The position numbers were made by a program, and so were the translations under genes. DNA of 64,000 nucleotides from an uncultured Clostridia bacterium (lineage in GTDB: Bacteria; Bacillota; Clostridia; Lachnospirales; Cellulosilyticaceae): positions 1-64,000 of the forward strand of contig CALJNR010000054.1 in assembly GCA_937981575.1 (NCBI GenBank). Direction: 5' to 3'. Below, one piece after another: positions 62,802 to 64,000 of the stretch; position 1 is the first letter of the stretch; each line of letters starts with the position of its first letter. The notes below the pieces were generated by a model. The model had not been told where the DNA came from and ran no database searches. It saw only the letters and a program-made list of their open reading frames with translations.

Positions 62802-63278
62802 TTATTCGTTAATAAGCTTATATTGGTTTTCAAGTTTTTCAAGAATAAGATCATTGGCTCCAGTGTGCTCTTTAAAGATAATAATGTTAGTAACATTTCC
62901 TTTCACTGGATAAGGAATAAAGTGTCTCACACCTTTATGAAGGACAATACCCTTATTTCCTTCTAAGTAAAAAGCTTCTATTTCATCTTCACTAAGTACA
63001 CCTTTTTTAGCCACTACAATGATTTGATCTTCCCCTCCTAAAGGAATAACTGCTTCTTCGGTATCATTATGATACTCAAGCGTATCTGCAATCATCTCTC
63101 TTTGCTTGGCTTCAAGCAGGTTTACACTTATCTTTTCGATTCCTTTAAAAACAGCAAGATTTTCCCACCATCCGAAATTCTCATCTCCACCTGCCTGAAG
63201 GTGGTAATCTGCCGATAAAATCACACCATAGTCTTTAAAGTTTTCCTCTGTCATCTTTTTTACTTTTAAATCTTTCAT
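62802..63278 (-). CDS. AllA/ureidoglycolate lyase-like cupin protein
   Basis: 158 residues with a cupin fold pattern resembling the ureidoglycolate lyase family: VNLLEAKQREMIADTLEYHNDTEEAVIPLGGEDQIIVVA (key parts LEYHNDTEEAVIPLGG and IIVVAKKG) and KGIVLHKGVRHFIPYPV. The two histidines (HND, HKGVRH) may bind metal. No other purine or allantoin genes lie nearby, so a role in sugar or sugar-acid catabolism is more likely, for example an isomerase, epimerase or lyase. The gene lies between the kinase and the activase in the same direction. Confidence 0.7.
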   Translation of the reverse strand: MKDLKVKKMTEENFKDYGVILSADYHLQAGGDENFGWWENLAVFKGIEKISVNLLEAKQREMIADTLEYHNDTEEAVIPLGGEDQIIVVAKKGVLSEDEIEAFYLEGNKGIVLHKGVRHFIPYPVKGNVTNIIIFKEHTGANDLILEKLENQYKLINE

Positions 63279-63337
63279 TTCATGTCCCCCTCACCATCAT
63301 TTTGAAGTATTACATCTTACAGTTTTGGTATATTGTT

Positions 63338-64000
63338 TTATGATCTGCTACTAAGCTCATAAAGCTTTTTATAGACTGGTTCCATTGTTTTGATCATTTC
63401 TAGATATAAGGCAGCATATTCCTGATAGATCTTTGTATTTTTTTCATTAGGTTCAATACGATTCTTAGTCGTCGTAAAGGCTTTTGCAGTCTGCTCCATA
63501 TTGTTATAGATACCAACGCCGTATCCAGCACATATCGCTGAACCTAATACACCAACCTCTGTTCTTGAAAGCTGAACGTAAGGAATACCTAAAACATCTG
63601 CTTTGATTTGATTAAACATCTGACTTTTGCTTCCACCGCCTATTACTCTTACTTCCTTAAACTGAAGATCCTTGAACAACTCTTTTTCAATGGATAAGTA
63701 ATAGTAGTATTCATAAGCGATCGCTTCAAGCATGCTTTTATAAAAATGTCTTCTTTCATGCCCCCAGCTGAATCCTGCCCATGTTCCCCTTACTTCATTG
63801 TTATAAGGATAATTTCGTCCTCCTAAATGGGGCACGAAAAGAAGCCCATCTGTTCCTGGCTTAATATCTTTTGCTTCTTCATTCAGCATATTATAAGCTT
63901 CTTCCAGCTCTTCCTTGGAAGGTTTGAAGATCCCATCTCTGAACCAGCGAAGACATAATCCTCCTCCTCCAATATAGGCATGGGGAAACCATAATCCCTT
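63338..64000 (-). CDS. FGGY family carbohydrate kinase (partial, 5' end outside window)
   Basis: The minus-strand frame continues to the window edge (KGLWFPHAYIGGGGLCLRWF at the edge). Only the C-terminal ATP-binding half is present: GTDGLLFVPHLGGRNYPYNN, GLSWGHERRH-like AGFSWGHERRHFY, and VRVIGGGSKSQMFNQIKADVLG with the VLGSAICAGYG end. Matches xylulokinase/L-ribulokinase-type proteins. It phosphorylates a sugar or ketose in the first step of the pathway encoded downstream; the substrate is unknown. Confidence 0.92.
   Translation of the reverse strand, partial: KGLWFPHAYIGGGGLCLRWFRDGIFKPSKEELEEAYNMLNEEAKDIKPGTDGLLFVPHLGGRNYPYNNEVRGTWAGFSWGHERRHFYKSMLEAIAYEYYYYLSIEKELFKDLQFKEVRVIGGGSKSQMFNQIKADVLGIPYVQLSRTEVGVLGSAICAGYGVGIYNNMEQTAKAFTTTKNRIEPNEKNTKIYQEYAALYLEMIKTMEPVYKKLYELSSRS

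Noticed and set aside
62802-63278. Allantoin degradation enzyme
   Set aside because: Only distant similarity to ureidoglycolate lyase and no purine or allantoin genes nearby; a sugar-pathway role fits the operon better.

Overview
The window looks like a piece of chromosome from a low-GC, strictly anaerobic, probably spore-forming member of the Clostridia (Bacillota). Reasons: AT-rich DNA with strong AGGAGG-type ribosome binding sites and sigma-A-like promoters, a class III fructose-1,6-bisphosphatase, a Spo0E-like phosphatase, oxygen-sensitive enzymes (aldehyde:ferredoxin oxidoreductase, a glycyl radical enzyme, several radical SAM proteins), YesM/YesN two-component regulators and many Gram-positive ABC lipoprotein transporters. 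The genus cannot be fixed from the sequence alone.

Layout. 1-4.1 kb: MarR - MATE exporter - glutathione synthase GshF (3' end cut by the window), all minus strand, with a palindrome next to the MarR promoter. 4.2-4.6 kb: two tRNAs with GNN anticodons (Ala-GGC, Pro-GGG). 4.8-6.9 kb: HelD-type helicase. 7.2-13.7 kb: a giant secreted protein with lamin-tail, OB-fold, PHP/CehA-like metallohydrolase and copper-amine-oxidase-like domains. 14.1-15.3 kb: YibE/F membrane protein. 15.4-23.8 kb: a sugar uptake and hydrolysis locus (lipoprotein SBP, two permeases, GH31 alpha-xylosidase) divergent from its likely YesM/YesN sensor-regulator pair. 24.0-25.5 kb: an IS110-family element with a homopolymer frameshift and a structured 5' region that may be its bridge RNA. 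25.6-29.5 kb: an alternative (siroheme-dependent) haem operon (NirJ1, NirJ2, AhbA, AhbB) ending in a TspO-like protein. 29.7-32.1 kb: a coiled-coil protein, a zinc-dependent phospholipase C-like protein, and ThiW under a TPP riboswitch with its own terminator.

32.3-44.5 kb is a tungsten/molybdenum cofactor regulon in two transcription units, each preceded by a Moco/Tuco-type riboswitch. One unit is mogA-tupABC-moeA-moeA/PBP-moaA-moaC-MOSC: tungstate import, pterin synthesis and metal insertion. The other is aldehyde ferredoxin oxidoreductase, a radical SAM maturase, a MoaD-like sulfur carrier and a ThiF-like activating enzyme. The aptamer before mogA is followed directly by an intrinsic terminator. 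moaE is not present in the window.

44.8-48.8 kb: AraC regulator, a zinc-ribbon mini-protein, Fbp, IspF and Spo0E-like protein. 49-56.8 kb: a signalling block (chemoreceptor, PAS-GGDEF-EAL protein, AraC-type response regulator, and a histidine kinase with an extracytoplasmic ABC-type substrate-binding domain). 57.2-64 kb: a catabolic operon with an FGGY sugar kinase (5' end cut by the window), an AllA-like cupin, a glycyl radical enzyme with its activase and two zinc alcohol dehydrogenases. The glycyl radical enzyme carries Gly-Cys-Asn-Asp where the characterised dehydratases have Gly-Cys-x-Glu, so its substrate is open. This is the best candidate in the window for undescribed chemistry.

A roughly 83-bp intergenic repeat with two stem-loops occurs three times (plus a probable partial copy), always in the same orientation.
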